Numbered from the stretch's first letter, positions 25,379-34,129 are shown. The stretch is DNA of 64,000 nt from Rhodococcus sp. G-MC3 (GCF_030063335.1 NZ_JASISW010000007.1:124001-188000), one strand, 5' to 3'. Notes: a model not told the origin generated them from the sequence alone. Made by a program: numbers and translations.

Positions 25379-26476
25379 GTGGTTTTACGCATCTTCGGTT
25401 GGTCCATCGGAGTCACGATCGTCTCGATGATCGTGGCTTTCCTCTATGGAGGCTGGCAGGCACTGTTCCTGGTGCTCATCCTCGGCATCCTCGAGGTGTC
25501 ACTGTCCTTCGACAACGCTGTCATCAACGCTACGGTGCTGCGCCGGATGAGCGAGTTCTGGCAGAAGATCTTCCTGACGATCGGCATCATCATCGCCGTC
25601 TTCGGTATGCGTCTTCTGTTCCCGCTGGTGATCGTCTGGGCTGCGTCGGGCAAGGGACCCGTCGCCGCGATCGATCTTGCGCTCAATCCGCCGGCGAACG
25701 ACGCCGCCTACTTCGACAACGGTGACCCGAGTTACGAGACACTGCTGACCGACGCGCATCCGCAGATCGCGGCATTCGGCGGCATGTTCCTCCTGATGCT
25801 GTTCCTCGGGTTCATCTTCGAGGACCGCGAGATCACATGGCTCAGCTGGCTCGAGAAGCCGTTGGCCAAGATCGGCAAGCTGGACCAGCTCGCTGTGGTC
25901 GTTGCAGGCCTTCTGCTCGTGCTCAGCGCCGAGTTCCTCGCCGAAGACGACAAGATCTCCACCGTCATGGTTGCCGGCGTTCTCGGCATGATCACGTACA
26001 TCGCCGTCAACGGGCTCGGACAGCTGTTTCACATCGAGGAAGAAGGCGAAGAGTCCTCGGGCGGGCCGAGTGAACTCGCCAAAGCAACAGGCAAAGCAGG
26101 CTTCTTCCTGTTCCTCTACCTCGAGGTGCTCGACGCATCGTTCTCGTTCGACGGTGTCATCGGTGCATTCGCGATCACGGCAGACCCGATCATCATCGCC
26201 CTCGGCCTCGGATTCATCGGCGCGATGTTCGTCCGTTCGATCACCGTGTTCCTCGTACGCAAGGGAACGTTGAGCGACTACGTCTACCTCGAGCACGGCG
26301 CTCACTGGGCGATCGGCGCGCTGTCGGTGATCCTGCTGGTGTCCATCGGTGTGCACATCAACGAGATCGTCACCGGACTCGTCGGGGTGTTCTTCATCGG
26401 AGCAGCCTTCATCAGCTCGGTGATGCGTAACCGCAAGCTCGAAGCCAAGGGCGAAGACACCCACCTGCATACCTGA
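25379..26476 (+). CDS. DUF475 / TerC-like integral membrane protein
   Basis: 365 residues from the GTG at 25379; the GTG follows AAAGG by about 11 bases. Around nine membrane segments. Two acidic intramembrane signatures of the TerC superfamily are present: LEVSLSFDNAVINA near residue 40 and LEVLDASFSFDGVIGAFA near 255. A cytoplasmic acidic loop (HIEEEGEESSGG) separates the halves. TerC relatives export or insert metal ions such as manganese or help membrane protein metalation. A TerC-type membrane partner is expected in Ter systems. It converges with the LuxR genes 3 bp away. Confidence 0.85.
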   Translation: MVLRIFGWSIGVTIVSMIVAFLYGGWQALFLVLILGILEVSLSFDNAVINATVLRRMSEFWQKIFLTIGIIIAVFGMRLLFPLVIVWAASGKGPVAAIDLALNPPANDAAYFDNGDPSYETLLTDAHPQIAAFGGMFLLMLFLGFIFEDREITWLSWLEKPLAKIGKLDQLAVVVAGLLLVLSAEFLAEDDKISTVMVAGVLGMITYIAVNGLGQLFHIEEEGEESSGGPSELAKATGKAGFFLFLYLEVLDASFSFDGVIGAFAITADPIIIALGLGFIGAMFVRSITVFLVRKGTLSDYVYLEHGAHWAIGALSVILLVSIGVHINEIVTGLVGVFFIGAAFISSVMRNRKLEAKGEDTHLHT

Positions 26477-26479
26477 GCA

Positions 26480-26764
26480 CTACCACTCGTCGAGACCGGT
26501 GAGGCCGTCCTGTAGCGCGCGAGCGAACAGGGCGGCCTTCGTCGATGCAGGCCTGCCGAGCGCGGCGTACTTCTGACGAATCCTCGTCAAGTGGGTGTTG
26601 ATGGTGCCCACCGATATGTGAACGGAACGAGCGGCGACAGTCTTCGAATCCGAGGCGAACCACGCCAACATGACTTCTACTTCTCGCGCACTCAAAGGCG
26701 GTGTGCGGTGCAACGTCTTCTCACATCCGATCGGTGAGAGCCGACGCGTGTCCAGCTTCGGCAA
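26480..26764 (-). CDS. Short LuxR-type DNA-binding protein without receiver (possibly truncated)
   Basis: 94 residues with a LuxR/FixJ helix-turn-helix: LSAREVEVMLAWFASDSKT, then GTINTHLTRIRQKYAALGRP and TKAALFARALQDG. There is no N-terminal receiver. The only start outside the HTH is TTG at 26764, immediately after an in-frame TAG, and no good ribosome binding site precedes it. It may therefore be a 5'-truncated copy. It is closely related to the next two genes, sharing the Lys-Tyr-Ala and GRPA-TK signature. Confidence 0.6.
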   Translation of the reverse strand: MPKLDTRRLSPIGCEKTLHRTPPLSAREVEVMLAWFASDSKTVAARSVHISVGTINTHLTRIRQKYAALGRPASTKAALFARALQDGLTGLDEW

Positions 26765-26829
26765 CTACCGCCGGATCGCATGCACGGTAAGCCTGTGGTT
26801 TTCCGGCCAGTTGTGTTGAGCAACAACGG

Positions 26830-27207
26830 TCACAGGTCGGCGATGTCGATCAGGCCGTCCTGCAGTGCGCGGGCGACGAGGGAGGCTTTTGTCCCGGCCG
26901 GCCGGCCGGCCGCTGCGTACTTTGCCCGAATGCGGGTGAGGTGCGTATTCACCGTTCCCAGGGACAGGAACAGGGACTTGGCCACCGCAGGCTTCGAATC
27001 GCAGTGGATCCAACCGGTCAGCACCTGGATCTCACGCTGGGTCAGCATCGGCGGCGCGAGGAACGGGGCTGTATCGGCCGCTCCTGCAGGATGGTTGACC
27101 GGCGGCAATTGAACCGAGGGCACCAGCGAGATGGTTCGACGTCCGGGGAATTCGGTCAGCCGACTGCTCTTCGGACCGAATGCTGCGGACTCCACGCTAG
27201 CGGACAT
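26830..27207 (-). CDS. LuxR-type DNA-binding protein without receiver domain
   Basis: 125 residues starting at the ATG at 27207 after GGGGAGAA. About 55 N-terminal residues are unconserved; the rest is a LuxR HTH (LTQREIQVLTGWIHCDSKPA, LGTVNTHLTRIRAKYAAAGR, TKASLVARALQDG). With no receiver it cannot be a classical phospho-regulated protein. It may antagonise or modulate the full-length regulator encoded just upstream on the same strand. That idea is inferred from paralogy. Confidence 0.75.
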   Translation of the reverse strand: MSASVESAAFGPKSSRLTEFPGRRTISLVPSVQLPPVNHPAGAADTAPFLAPPMLTQREIQVLTGWIHCDSKPAVAKSLFLSLGTVNTHLTRIRAKYAAAGRPAGTKASLVARALQDGLIDIADL

Positions 27208-27378
27208 GAGAGTTCTCCCCATTCTCGAAGTTGCGGCAGAGCACAACTTCTTCTCGCACTGATTTTCACAGGAAACGTGCAGCTTGTCTGCCCTGAAAGT
27301 TAGGGGCATTGAACCGACAACCAAAGTGGTATCCACATCACGGCGGAACCTGCACCGATCAACGCGTGGGGAAGCGAC

Positions 27379-28077
27379 TCAGCTGCTCGGCGGCACTTCC
27401 GGCATCGGCAGCCATCCGTCCTCCACCGCTCGCTTGTAGAGATCGGTCTTGGTGGGGGCAGGTCTGCCGGCATCGGCATATTTGTTGCGGATGCGGATCA
27501 GGTAGTCGTTGACGGTCTGCTCGGAGAGACCAGCGAGCCTCGCGACCCGTCCGGCTTTCTCCCCCGACGCATACAGCGCAAGAACCTCGCGTTGACGCGG
27601 ACTCAGCCCGACGTCGGGTAGTTGAGGATCACCGTCGATGGCCGCAGCCCAATCCGTCGTGACGACTTGTCCGCCTGCAGCGGCGCGTCGGATGGCCGAG
27701 ACGATCGCGGCAGCAGGTTCGGACTTTCGCACCACTCCGAGCACACCGGCGCGTGCAGCGGAGCGGACGAGGAACGGGTTCTCGGCCCCGGTGTACACGA
27801 GTACCTGGGCGCCGATGGCGTGAAGTCTCTCGACGTTCGACCTGGGCGACGATGCGTCTCCCAACCGAAGATCGAGTACGACGAGGTCGAGTTCCGGTCC
27901 GAGTGCGAGTAGTTCGTCGACGGTTGCCGCAATGGCAACCAGGTCCAGGTCGACCTCGTCGGCGAGCATTGCGCGCAACCCCATCGCGACGGACTCGTGG
28001 TCCTCGATCAGACCGATCCTGCGCAGAATCGGCTCCACGTCTACGACCTCGGTCGGATCCCCCGTGCTGTGTGTCAT
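27379..28077 (-). CDS. NarL/LuxR-family response regulator
   Basis: 232 residues. The receiver domain has the acidic pocket IEDHESV, the phospho-acceptor Asp in VVLDLRL (about residue 60) and Lys in VVRKSE. The C-terminal HTH reads LSPRQREVLALYASGEKAG, then LSEQTVNDYLIRIRNKYADA. It is the only receiver-containing LuxR regulator in the window, and thus the best local candidate partner for the orphan kinase pair at 1757-4050, 23 kb away; kinases of that class partner with this class of regulator. ATG at 28077; a start 15 codons earlier is possible. Confidence 0.85.
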   Translation of the reverse strand: MTHSTGDPTEVVDVEPILRRIGLIEDHESVAMGLRAMLADEVDLDLVAIAATVDELLALGPELDLVVLDLRLGDASSPRSNVERLHAIGAQVLVYTGAENPFLVRSAARAGVLGVVRKSEPAAAIVSAIRRAAAGGQVVTTDWAAAIDGDPQLPDVGLSPRQREVLALYASGEKAGRVARLAGLSEQTVNDYLIRIRNKYADAGRPAPTKTDLYKRAVEDGWLPMPEVPPSS

Positions 28078-28169
28078 TGCCCGCCCCTTGATCCTGCAGA
28101 GCAACTCAGGTTGCTCGATCAATATTCGAACGGGAGAGTCGGTTCGTTACCGACGGTGCCATCGGCGTC

Positions 28170-29594
28170 TCACGATGGGGTGGATGCCGGTGAAGATTGC
28201 TCCGGGGCGTGGTCGGTCAGGAGTTCGGTCGAGATGTCGCTGCAGCGCAGCCGTGCCCGGGCGAACAGGAAGAAGAAGACGACGAGTAACGCCGCGCGGC
28301 CCCATACCCCGACCTCCACGAAGAACTTCGCGGTGGATGCGTCGGCGCCGTGGGCCAGCGCTCCGAAGTACTTGAAGACGCCGATGCCCATCGACAGGTC
28401 GGCGACGAGGTAGGCCGCGACGAGCGCCCACGGCACGCGCAGCAACACGAAGAATGGAAGGATCCACAGGGTGTACTGCGGAGAGTGCACCTTGTGCAGC
28501 AGCAGGAAGCCGCACAGCATCGAGCCGCTCACCGCGATCCACGGATACACGTGCTCGGTCTTTGCTCGCCGCATCCCCAACCACAGCGCGAGACCGAATG
28601 CAACGAACACCAGAAGCGGCGACAGGATGTCGACGGCGTTCTGGAACGACGCCTCCGCCGCGGCATAGTCGTCGGGTGACATGGCGGTGCTGCCCTGGAT
28701 CGGCCGGATATAGAACTGCCGCAGCCCCCAATACCAGATCGAGTTGGTCGTGATGTCGGCTTGCCGCAGTGTCTGGAATGCGAACGACGCACGCCAGCCG
28801 TCGTAGCCGAGGATCGCGAACGGCAGGTTGATCGCGACGACTGTTGCCGTCGCAGCCCCCAGTACGGCAAGGCCACCGCGAATGTCGAGCCGATTGCGTT
28901 TCGACGGGCTCCTGGTGGTGCCGTACGCGACGTACGCCGCCAATGGGAGCACGAATGCGCCGGGATAGAGCTTGAGGCAGAAGCCGACCGCAAGGAGAAC
29001 GGCTGCAATCATTCCCCTGGTACGCAAAGGTATTCGCATACTCATCACGAAGACCGCGCCCACTGCGGTGGCGACCACGGGTAGTTCCCAGTTGTGGAAC
29101 GCGTACAGCACCAGCGGCGGACCGGCCGACCACAGCAGTGCTGCTCTGCCCGCCAGCCGTCCGAGCATCCACGCAGTCAGAAGTCCGAACGGTGCCAGTA
29201 TCAGCGCGGAATAGAGGAGAAACTCGGCATCGGTATGCGCGGGAATTGCGCCGAGCCACATCAGCAGACCGCTCAACACCGGGTATTCGACGGTGCCTCC
29301 GGTCAGCTCACCGCCCTGGGTGATGGCACCGGTCAAGTAGGGAAAGACGTGTTGGTCGATATCGCGTCCGATCCAGAGGAACTGGATGTCGGAGTAGCAG
29401 ACCGATGTGTCTTTGATGGCATTGAATGCAGTACTTCGGCCATCGGTATCGAACGGAGCGAGCGCGCAGCGTGCCTTGTTCAGGTATCCGATGATCAACG
29501 TGAACGCGCACAATGCGACGACGATGATCATCGTCGTCGCGGACAACCTGCTCGCGGGGATGAGCCCTCGAAACGACCGTCCACCTGATTGCAT
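28170..29594 (-). CDS. Second GT87-family mannosyltransferase-like membrane protein
   Basis: 474 residues, about ten membrane segments. It shares the GT87 signatures with the enzyme at 13710-15272: TVEYPVLSGLLMWLGA, YAFHNWELPVVATAVG, VGFCLKLYPGAFVLPLA and HKVHSPQYTLWILPFF. The Glu in VEYPVLSG and the Lys in LKLYP align with the paralogue. It probably transfers mannose from a polyprenyl-phosphate donor at the outer membrane face. The ATG at 29594 is 162 bp from rpsF and divergent to it. The two GT87 genes bracket the Ter and LuxR region in opposite orientation. Confidence 0.8.
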   Translation of the reverse strand: MQSGGRSFRGLIPASRLSATTMIIVVALCAFTLIIGYLNKARCALAPFDTDGRSTAFNAIKDTSVCYSDIQFLWIGRDIDQHVFPYLTGAITQGGELTGGTVEYPVLSGLLMWLGAIPAHTDAEFLLYSALILAPFGLLTAWMLGRLAGRAALLWSAGPPLVLYAFHNWELPVVATAVGAVFVMSMRIPLRTRGMIAAVLLAVGFCLKLYPGAFVLPLAAYVAYGTTRSPSKRNRLDIRGGLAVLGAATATVVAINLPFAILGYDGWRASFAFQTLRQADITTNSIWYWGLRQFYIRPIQGSTAMSPDDYAAAEASFQNAVDILSPLLVFVAFGLALWLGMRRAKTEHVYPWIAVSGSMLCGFLLLHKVHSPQYTLWILPFFVLLRVPWALVAAYLVADLSMGIGVFKYFGALAHGADASTAKFFVEVGVWGRAALLVVFFFLFARARLRCSDISTELLTDHAPEQSSPASTPS

Positions 29595-29702
29595 GAGCCA
29601 AGCCTATGACGCGGCGCCGCCCGCATCGGAACCGTTGTGAGATTTCGCAGGTCAACCACTGCTCGTGTAGTCTCCAGGGGTTGCTGACGCAACGACCCTC
29701 CT

Positions 29703-29721
29703 GCCACGGATAGTCCGTGGC
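29703..29721 (+). promoter_or_regulatory. Hairpin in the rpsF leader
   Basis: GCCACGGA-TAG-TCCGTGGC is a perfect 8-bp stem with a 3-nt loop, followed by CGTTTT, 36 nt upstream of the rpsF start. It contains a CCG trinucleotide and lies where S6:S18 autoregulatory leaders occur in other bacteria, but it could also be an attenuator. TAGTCT at 29668-29673 is a weak -10 candidate; the Shine-Dalgarno AGGAGGTGATG follows the hairpin. Confidence 0.5.
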
Positions 29722-29756
29722 CGTTTTCACTAGTCCACAGGAGGTGATGAGGTCTT

Positions 29757-30044
29757 ATGCGTCATTACGAATTGATGGTCATTCTCGACCCCAACCTGGA
29801 CGAGCGCACCGTCGCTCCGTCGCTCGATACGTTCCTCAACGTCGTTCGCAAGGACGGCGGCAGCGTCGACAAGGTCGATGTTTGGGGCAAGCGTCGTCTC
29901 GCCTACGAAATCCTCAAGCATGCCGAGGGCATCTACGCCGTTGTGAACATCAACGCCGAGCCTGCCACCGTCAGCGAGCTCGACCGCCAGCTCGGACTCA
30001 ACGAGTCCGTCCTGCGTACGAAGGTCCTGCGACAGGGCAAGTAA
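29757..30044 (+). CDS. rpsF: 30S ribosomal protein S6
   Basis: 95 residues, full length. Starts with the family signature [19 protein letters not shown] and carries [13 protein letters not shown] and [18 protein letters not shown]. It binds S18 on the small-subunit platform. The Shine-Dalgarno AGGAGG is ideal. First gene of rpsF-ssb-rpsR-rplI. Confidence 0.98.
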   Translation: MRHYELMVILDPNLDERTVAPSLDTFLNVVRKDGGSVDKVDVWGKRRLAYEILKHAEGIYAVVNINAEPATVSELDRQLGLNESVLRTKVLRQGK

Positions 30045-30102
30045 TTGTCGTTGCTCGCCTCTAGGCTGGCTGCAGCAAAGACTTACTACTGAAAGAGGAA
30101 CC

Positions 30103-30675
30103 ATGGCAGGCGAGACCGTCATCACCGTCGTCGGGAACTTGACGGCAGATCCAGAGCTTCGCTTCACCCCGGCCGGCGCGGCCGTGGCCAACTTCACCGT
30201 TGCGTCCACACCACGCACGTTCGACCGTCAGTCCAATGAATGGAAAGACGGAGACGCACTCTTCATGCGCTGCAACATCTGGCGTGAAGCTGCGGAGAAT
30301 GTGGCCGAGAGCTTGACCCGCGGTGCACGAGTAGTCGTCACCGGCAGGCTCAGGCAGCGTTCCTACGAAACGCGTGAAGGCGAGAAGCGGACTGTCGTCG
30401 AACTCGAGGTCGACGAGATCGGTCCTTCTCTGCGCTACGCCACGGCGAAGGTCAACAAGGCCAATCGCGGTGGCGGAGGCGGCGGAGGCGGCTTCGGTGG
30501 TTCTTCAGGTGGATCGAGCGGCGGAGGCCAGCGTTCCAACTCGGGATCCAATTCCGGCGGGTCCAACTCCGGCGGGTCCAATTCCGGCGGAGACGACCCG
30601 TGGGGCAGTGCTCCGCAGGCGTCGGGCTCCTCCGGTGGCGGATCTCGCGGCGGGGACGACGAGCCTCCGTTCTAG
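30103..30675 (+). CDS. ssb: Single-stranded DNA-binding protein
   Basis: 190 residues. An OB-fold of about 115 residues ([52 protein letters not shown]) is followed by a Gly/Ser/Asn-rich flexible linker containing GGSNS repeats. The C-terminal acidic tip DDEPPF recruits replication and repair partners. It is the housekeeping SSB, placed 58 bp after rpsF and coupled to ribosomal protein genes as in M. tuberculosis (Rv0053-Rv0056). Confidence 0.97.
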   Translation: MAGETVITVVGNLTADPELRFTPAGAAVANFTVASTPRTFDRQSNEWKDGDALFMRCNIWREAAENVAESLTRGARVVVTGRLRQRSYETREGEKRTVVELEVDEIGPSLRYATAKVNKANRGGGGGGGGFGGSSGGSSGGGQRSNSGSNSGGSNSGGSNSGGDDPWGSAPQASGSSGGGSRGGDDEPPF

Positions 30676-30721
30676 ATCCTTCGGCGATCGAGAACAACCA
30701 GATGTAACGGAGATTGACCAC

Positions 30722-30964
30722 ATGCCAAAACCGCCATTGCGCGACAAGGTGCTCAAGAAGAAAGCGTGTTCCTTCTGCAAGGAAAAGAACGCGTTGATCG
30801 ATTACAAGGACACGACGCTGCTGCGTAAGTACGTCAGCGACCGCGGCAAGATCCGCGCGCGTCGAGTCACCGGCAACTGCGTCCAGCATCAGCGTGACGT
30901 GGCCGTTGCCGTGAAGAACTCGCGTGAGGTAGCTCTGCTCCCTTACGCCGCGACGGCTAGATAG
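30722..30964 (+). CDS. rpsR: 30S ribosomal protein S18
   Basis: 80 residues. [20 protein letters not shown] is followed by [20 protein letters not shown] and [20 protein letters not shown]. Two Cys (CSFC) are the remains of a zinc-binding site; the third ligand set is reduced, so this may be a C-minus or partial C-plus type. Sits 46 bp after ssb. Confidence 0.97.
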   Translation: MPKPPLRDKVLKKKACSFCKEKNALIDYKDTTLLRKYVSDRGKIRARRVTGNCVQHQRDVAVAVKNSREVALLPYAATAR

Positions 30965-30982
30965 AAAAGGGGCTTTTCACTC

Positions 30983-31438
30983 ATGAAGCTGATCCTCACC
31001 GCTGATGTTGACAACCTCGGTGCGCCTGGCGACACCGTAGAGGTAAAAGACGGATACGGCCGCAACCTGTTGCTGCCTCGCGGATTGGCCATCGCGGCCA
31101 CCCGTGGTGCACAGAAGCAGGTCGAAGGCATTCGCCGCGCTCAGGAAGCTCGTGCCGTCCGCGGCCTCGAGCATGCCAACGAGCTCAAGCAGGCTATCGA
31201 AGGACTCGAGTCCGTGACGCTGGCGGTCAAGACCGCAGGCGATTCGGGCAAGCTGTTCGGCTCGGTCACCGCCTCGGACGTCGCTTCTGCTCTCAAGGCA
31301 GCTGGCGGACCGATCGTCGACAAGCGCAGCATCGAACTCCCGAAGGCCCACATCAAGGCAACAGGCACGCACGACGTCGTCGTGAACCTGCATCCCGATG
31401 TGACCGCGAAGTTCAAGCTGGAGGTCGTCGGAAGCTGA
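30983..31438 (+). CDS. rplI: 50S ribosomal protein L9
   Basis: 151 residues. N-terminal [20 protein letters not shown] and [16 protein letters not shown] are the L9 signature; a long helix connects to the C-terminal domain ([20 protein letters not shown]). It binds 23S rRNA near the L1 stalk. Last gene of the ribosomal unit; followed by a strong terminator. Confidence 0.98.
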   Translation: MKLILTADVDNLGAPGDTVEVKDGYGRNLLLPRGLAIAATRGAQKQVEGIRRAQEARAVRGLEHANELKQAIEGLESVTLAVKTAGDSGKLFGSVTASDVASALKAAGGPIVDKRSIELPKAHIKATGTHDVVVNLHPDVTAKFKLEVVGS

Positions 31439-31465
31439 TTGTGCTTCTGGCCCGCCTCGGCTGAC

Positions 31466-31501
31466 AAAAAGCTCCACGAACCCCGGTTCGTGGAGCTTTT
31501 T
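31466..31501 (+). terminator. Strong intrinsic terminator after rplI
   Basis: A perfect 17-bp stem (AAAAAGCTCCACGAACC with its reverse complement) and a CC loop, ending in TTTTT. It is a textbook Rho-independent terminator 27 bp after the rplI stop. Confidence 0.95.
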
Positions 31502-31690
31502 CGTGTCTCATCACAATTTCGAACCGTCCCAACGGCTTTCCTTTGTGAAGCAAGTCTCATGGGGAGCGGATCACCTGAGGTTTGCGTACCCTTTAACGAG
31601 GGGCGACATACGAAACAGAGAGTGCTCGATGGAGTGTGCTCATCGAGAGCGACCGACCGACCAGACGCCTAGACGCCCGGAGGGCCTGCC

Positions 31691-33937
31691 GTGACAACGA
31701 CAGTTGAGAAAGATGTAACCGAGCAGAAGTCTCGGCTCGGGGAAATTCTGAAATTCGACGTATCCGCTTCGCTCGTGGTTTTCCTTGTGGCAGTACCGCT
31801 TTCGATAGGAATTGCCGTCGCGTCGGGAGCGCCGGTGATGGCGGGCCTGATTGCTGCCGTGGTGGGCGGTATTCTCGCCGGCGCGCTGGGGGGATCGCCG
31901 TTGCAGGTCAGTGGGCCTGCTGCGGGACTCACCGTGGTGGTCGCCGAGCTGGTGAATCAATTCGGTTGGGCGTTGACATGTTTGATCACCGTCGGGGCGG
32001 GTGCGATTCAGGTTTTGTTGGGGCTGAGCAGGATTGCCAGGCATGCACTGGCAATTTCGCCGGTCGTTGTTCATGCGATGCTCGCCGGAATCGGCGTAAC
32101 CATTGCGCTGCAACAGATTCACGTGCTCCTCGGCGGCGACTCCGAGAGCTCGGCGGTCGAGAATCTGCTGGCAATTCCGACATCGGTGGCCGATGGTCAG
32201 TGGCCGTCGATCCTGGTCGGCGGCATCGTGATTGCGCTGATGCTGATCTGGCCGCGACTTCCGGGGAAGGTGTCGAAGATCCCCGCTGCGCTTGTCGCCG
32301 TGGTGGCAGCCACTGCAGTCTCCATCTCCATGAATCTCGACGTGGAGCGAATCGCCCTGCCCGGCAACCTGATCGAAGCACTGACTCTCCCTGGTATGCC
32401 TGACGGACAGTGGGCGGGAATCGCCACCGGCGTGCTCACCATCGCGCTGATCGCCAGTGTTGAAAGCTTGCTGTCGGCAGTGGCCATCGACAAGATGCAT
32501 ACCGGACCGCGCACCAACTTCGATCGCGAATTGCTGGGCCAGGGTGCAGCGAACATGGTCTCCGGTGCCGTAGGCGGTCTGCCTATCACGGGCGTGATCG
32601 TCCGCAGCGCTAGCAATGTCAAGGCGGGAGCCAAGACTCGTGCGTCGGCCATCCTGCACGGAGTATGGATTCTGATTTTCTCCATCCTCTTCATCTCGGT
32701 CGTCGAGTTGGTGCCGTTCGCAGCGCTGGCCGGACTGCTCGTCATGATCGGTGTACAGCTGATCAAGTTGGCAGACATCAAGATTGCCAACAAGACCGGT
32801 GACATCGCCGTCTACGGCGTCACTGTGATCGGTGTGGTCGCGCTCAATCTGCTCGAGGGGGTGCTCATCGGTCTCGCGCTCGCGGTCTTGCTGGTGCTGC
32901 GCCGCGTAGTGTGGGCGCACGTCCACGCGAGCGAGACCGTCGACGGAACCTGGCGCGTTCACATGACCGGTTCGCTGAGCTTCTTGTCGCTTCCGCGGCT
33001 GACACATGTGTTGTCCTCCGTACCCCGTGGCAGCAAGGTGCGCATGGAGTTGGCCGTCGACTTCCTCGATCATGCTGTGCACGAGCACCTTCACGAGTGG
33101 GTACGTCAACACGAACTTGGTGGCGGCACCGTCTGCATCGAAGAGAACGGGTCGGCGTCGCTCGCTGCCGCAGCGGAGGGACCACCCAAGCGTGGAACAT
33201 CTGCGGTACGCGGATCGCTCGCCCCATGGTCCGCATGGCAGCTCAAGAGTGACTCCGACGCGGACGACAATCCACCTGCGTTGCGGCCGGTGTTGTCGGG
33301 TGTTGCCGAGTACCACCGCACGCACGCCGACGCGATCAAGCCGCACCTGGAGGGGATGGAGGAATTCCAGGACCCCGACACGTTCTTCCTGTGCTGCGTC
33401 GACTCACGCGTTATGCCGAACACGATCACCAGCAGTGGACCCGGTGATCTGTTCACGGTCAGGAACGTCGGCAACATGGTCCCCGCTCAGGGGCAGGACA
33501 CCTCTGTCGAGGCTGCCCTGGCCTATGGAATCGAAGTCGTCGGAACCAGTTCGGTGGTGGTCTGTGGTCATTCGGGCTGTGGAGCGATGAAGGCCATCCT
33601 CGCCGGTCCCGAGAACGCGGGCGATGAACGTGTGACCGAATGGCTCGAGTACGGCTTGGCGAGCCTGGACGCGCACCGTAGTGGTCATCCGGTAGGGCGG
33701 GCGGCAGCGGAACTCGGCTTCTCCGAAGGAGACCAGCTGGCGATGGTCAATGTTGCCGTGCAACTGCAGACACTCGCGAGGCACCGTGTCGTCGGGCGTG
33801 CATCGGCCGAAGGGAGGCTCCGAGTCACCGGCCTGTTCTTCGACATCCCGTCGGCCCGAGTGCTGCAGATCAGCACCAAGGAGATCACCGTTCTCGACGC
33901 CCCCGCTCTCGACCGAGCGGACCTCGAGCCCGTCTAG
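31691..33937 (+). CDS. SulP anion transporter fused to a beta-carbonic anhydrase
   Basis: 748 residues. A SulP permease (about residues 20-430, ten or more membrane segments, with FDVSASLVVFLVAVPLSIGI, QVSGPAAGLTVVVAEL and LPITGVIVRSASNV) lacks a full STAS domain but has a short linker region. A complete beta-carbonic anhydrase follows with zinc ligands Cys569 and Asp571 (CVDSR), His627 and Cys630 (HSGC). The architecture suggests bicarbonate uptake coupled to CO2 hydration, as in M. tuberculosis Rv3273. GTG start after GGAGGG at 31679-31684. It stands alone between two terminators. Confidence 0.9.
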   Translation: MTTTVEKDVTEQKSRLGEILKFDVSASLVVFLVAVPLSIGIAVASGAPVMAGLIAAVVGGILAGALGGSPLQVSGPAAGLTVVVAELVNQFGWALTCLITVGAGAIQVLLGLSRIARHALAISPVVVHAMLAGIGVTIALQQIHVLLGGDSESSAVENLLAIPTSVADGQWPSILVGGIVIALMLIWPRLPGKVSKIPAALVAVVAATAVSISMNLDVERIALPGNLIEALTLPGMPDGQWAGIATGVLTIALIASVESLLSAVAIDKMHTGPRTNFDRELLGQGAANMVSGAVGGLPITGVIVRSASNVKAGAKTRASAILHGVWILIFSILFISVVELVPFAALAGLLVMIGVQLIKLADIKIANKTGDIAVYGVTVIGVVALNLLEGVLIGLALAVLLVLRRVVWAHVHASETVDGTWRVHMTGSLSFLSLPRLTHVLSSVPRGSKVRMELAVDFLDHAVHEHLHEWVRQHELGGGTVCIEENGSASLAAAAEGPPKRGTSAVRGSLAPWSAWQLKSDSDADDNPPALRPVLSGVAEYHRTHADAIKPHLEGMEEFQDPDTFFLCCVDSRVMPNTITSSGPGDLFTVRNVGNMVPAQGQDTSVEAALAYGIEVVGTSSVVVCGHSGCGAMKAILAGPENAGDERVTEWLEYGLASLDAHRSGHPVGRAAAELGFSEGDQLAMVNVAVQLQTLARHRVVGRASAEGRLRVTGLFFDIPSARVLQISTKEITVLDAPALDRADLEPV

Positions 33938-33946
33938 CTTTACCGT

Positions 33947-33984
33947 CGAACCCGCGCAGTGGATCCGTCCGCTGTGCGGGTTCG
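33947..33984 (+). terminator. Hairpin terminator after the SulP-carbonic anhydrase gene
   Basis: A 17-bp stem with two G-T pairs (CGAACCCGCGCAGTGGA against 33968-33984) begins 9 bp after the stop codon. No T-tract follows. Confidence 0.7.
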
Positions 33985-34113
33985 TGCTGTGCCCGACCTC
34001 ATGACCGGGTGGGACGTCAAGACCATGGAATTGAGGGCACGTTCATAGGTGTGAAAACAGCAAAATCGGTATGGAACCGACGTCGAGTCTGTTTTGTGAG
34101 TGTTCCCAGACAC

Positions 34114-34129
34114 TGTGACTCACTTCACT
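34114..34129. promoter_or_regulatory. CRP-like site upstream of dnaB
   Basis: TGTGA-CTCACT-TCACT matches 9 of 10 specified bases of the actinobacterial CRP consensus TGTGA-N6-TCACA. It lies in an AT-rich part (about 34050-34340) of the 596-bp non-coding region before dnaB. A near-perfect 19-bp palindrome with core AGTTGTCAACT lies at 34160-34178. I see no gene in this region. Confidence 0.45.

Noticed and set aside
25379-26476. Naming the membrane protein terC outright
   Set aside because: It has TerC-superfamily acidic motifs but its overall pattern fits the DUF475 group better, so no gene symbol was given.
31640-33346. 568-codon minus-strand open frame opposite the SulP gene
   Set aside because: His/Gln/Arg-rich shadow of the SulP membrane segments; no domain seen.
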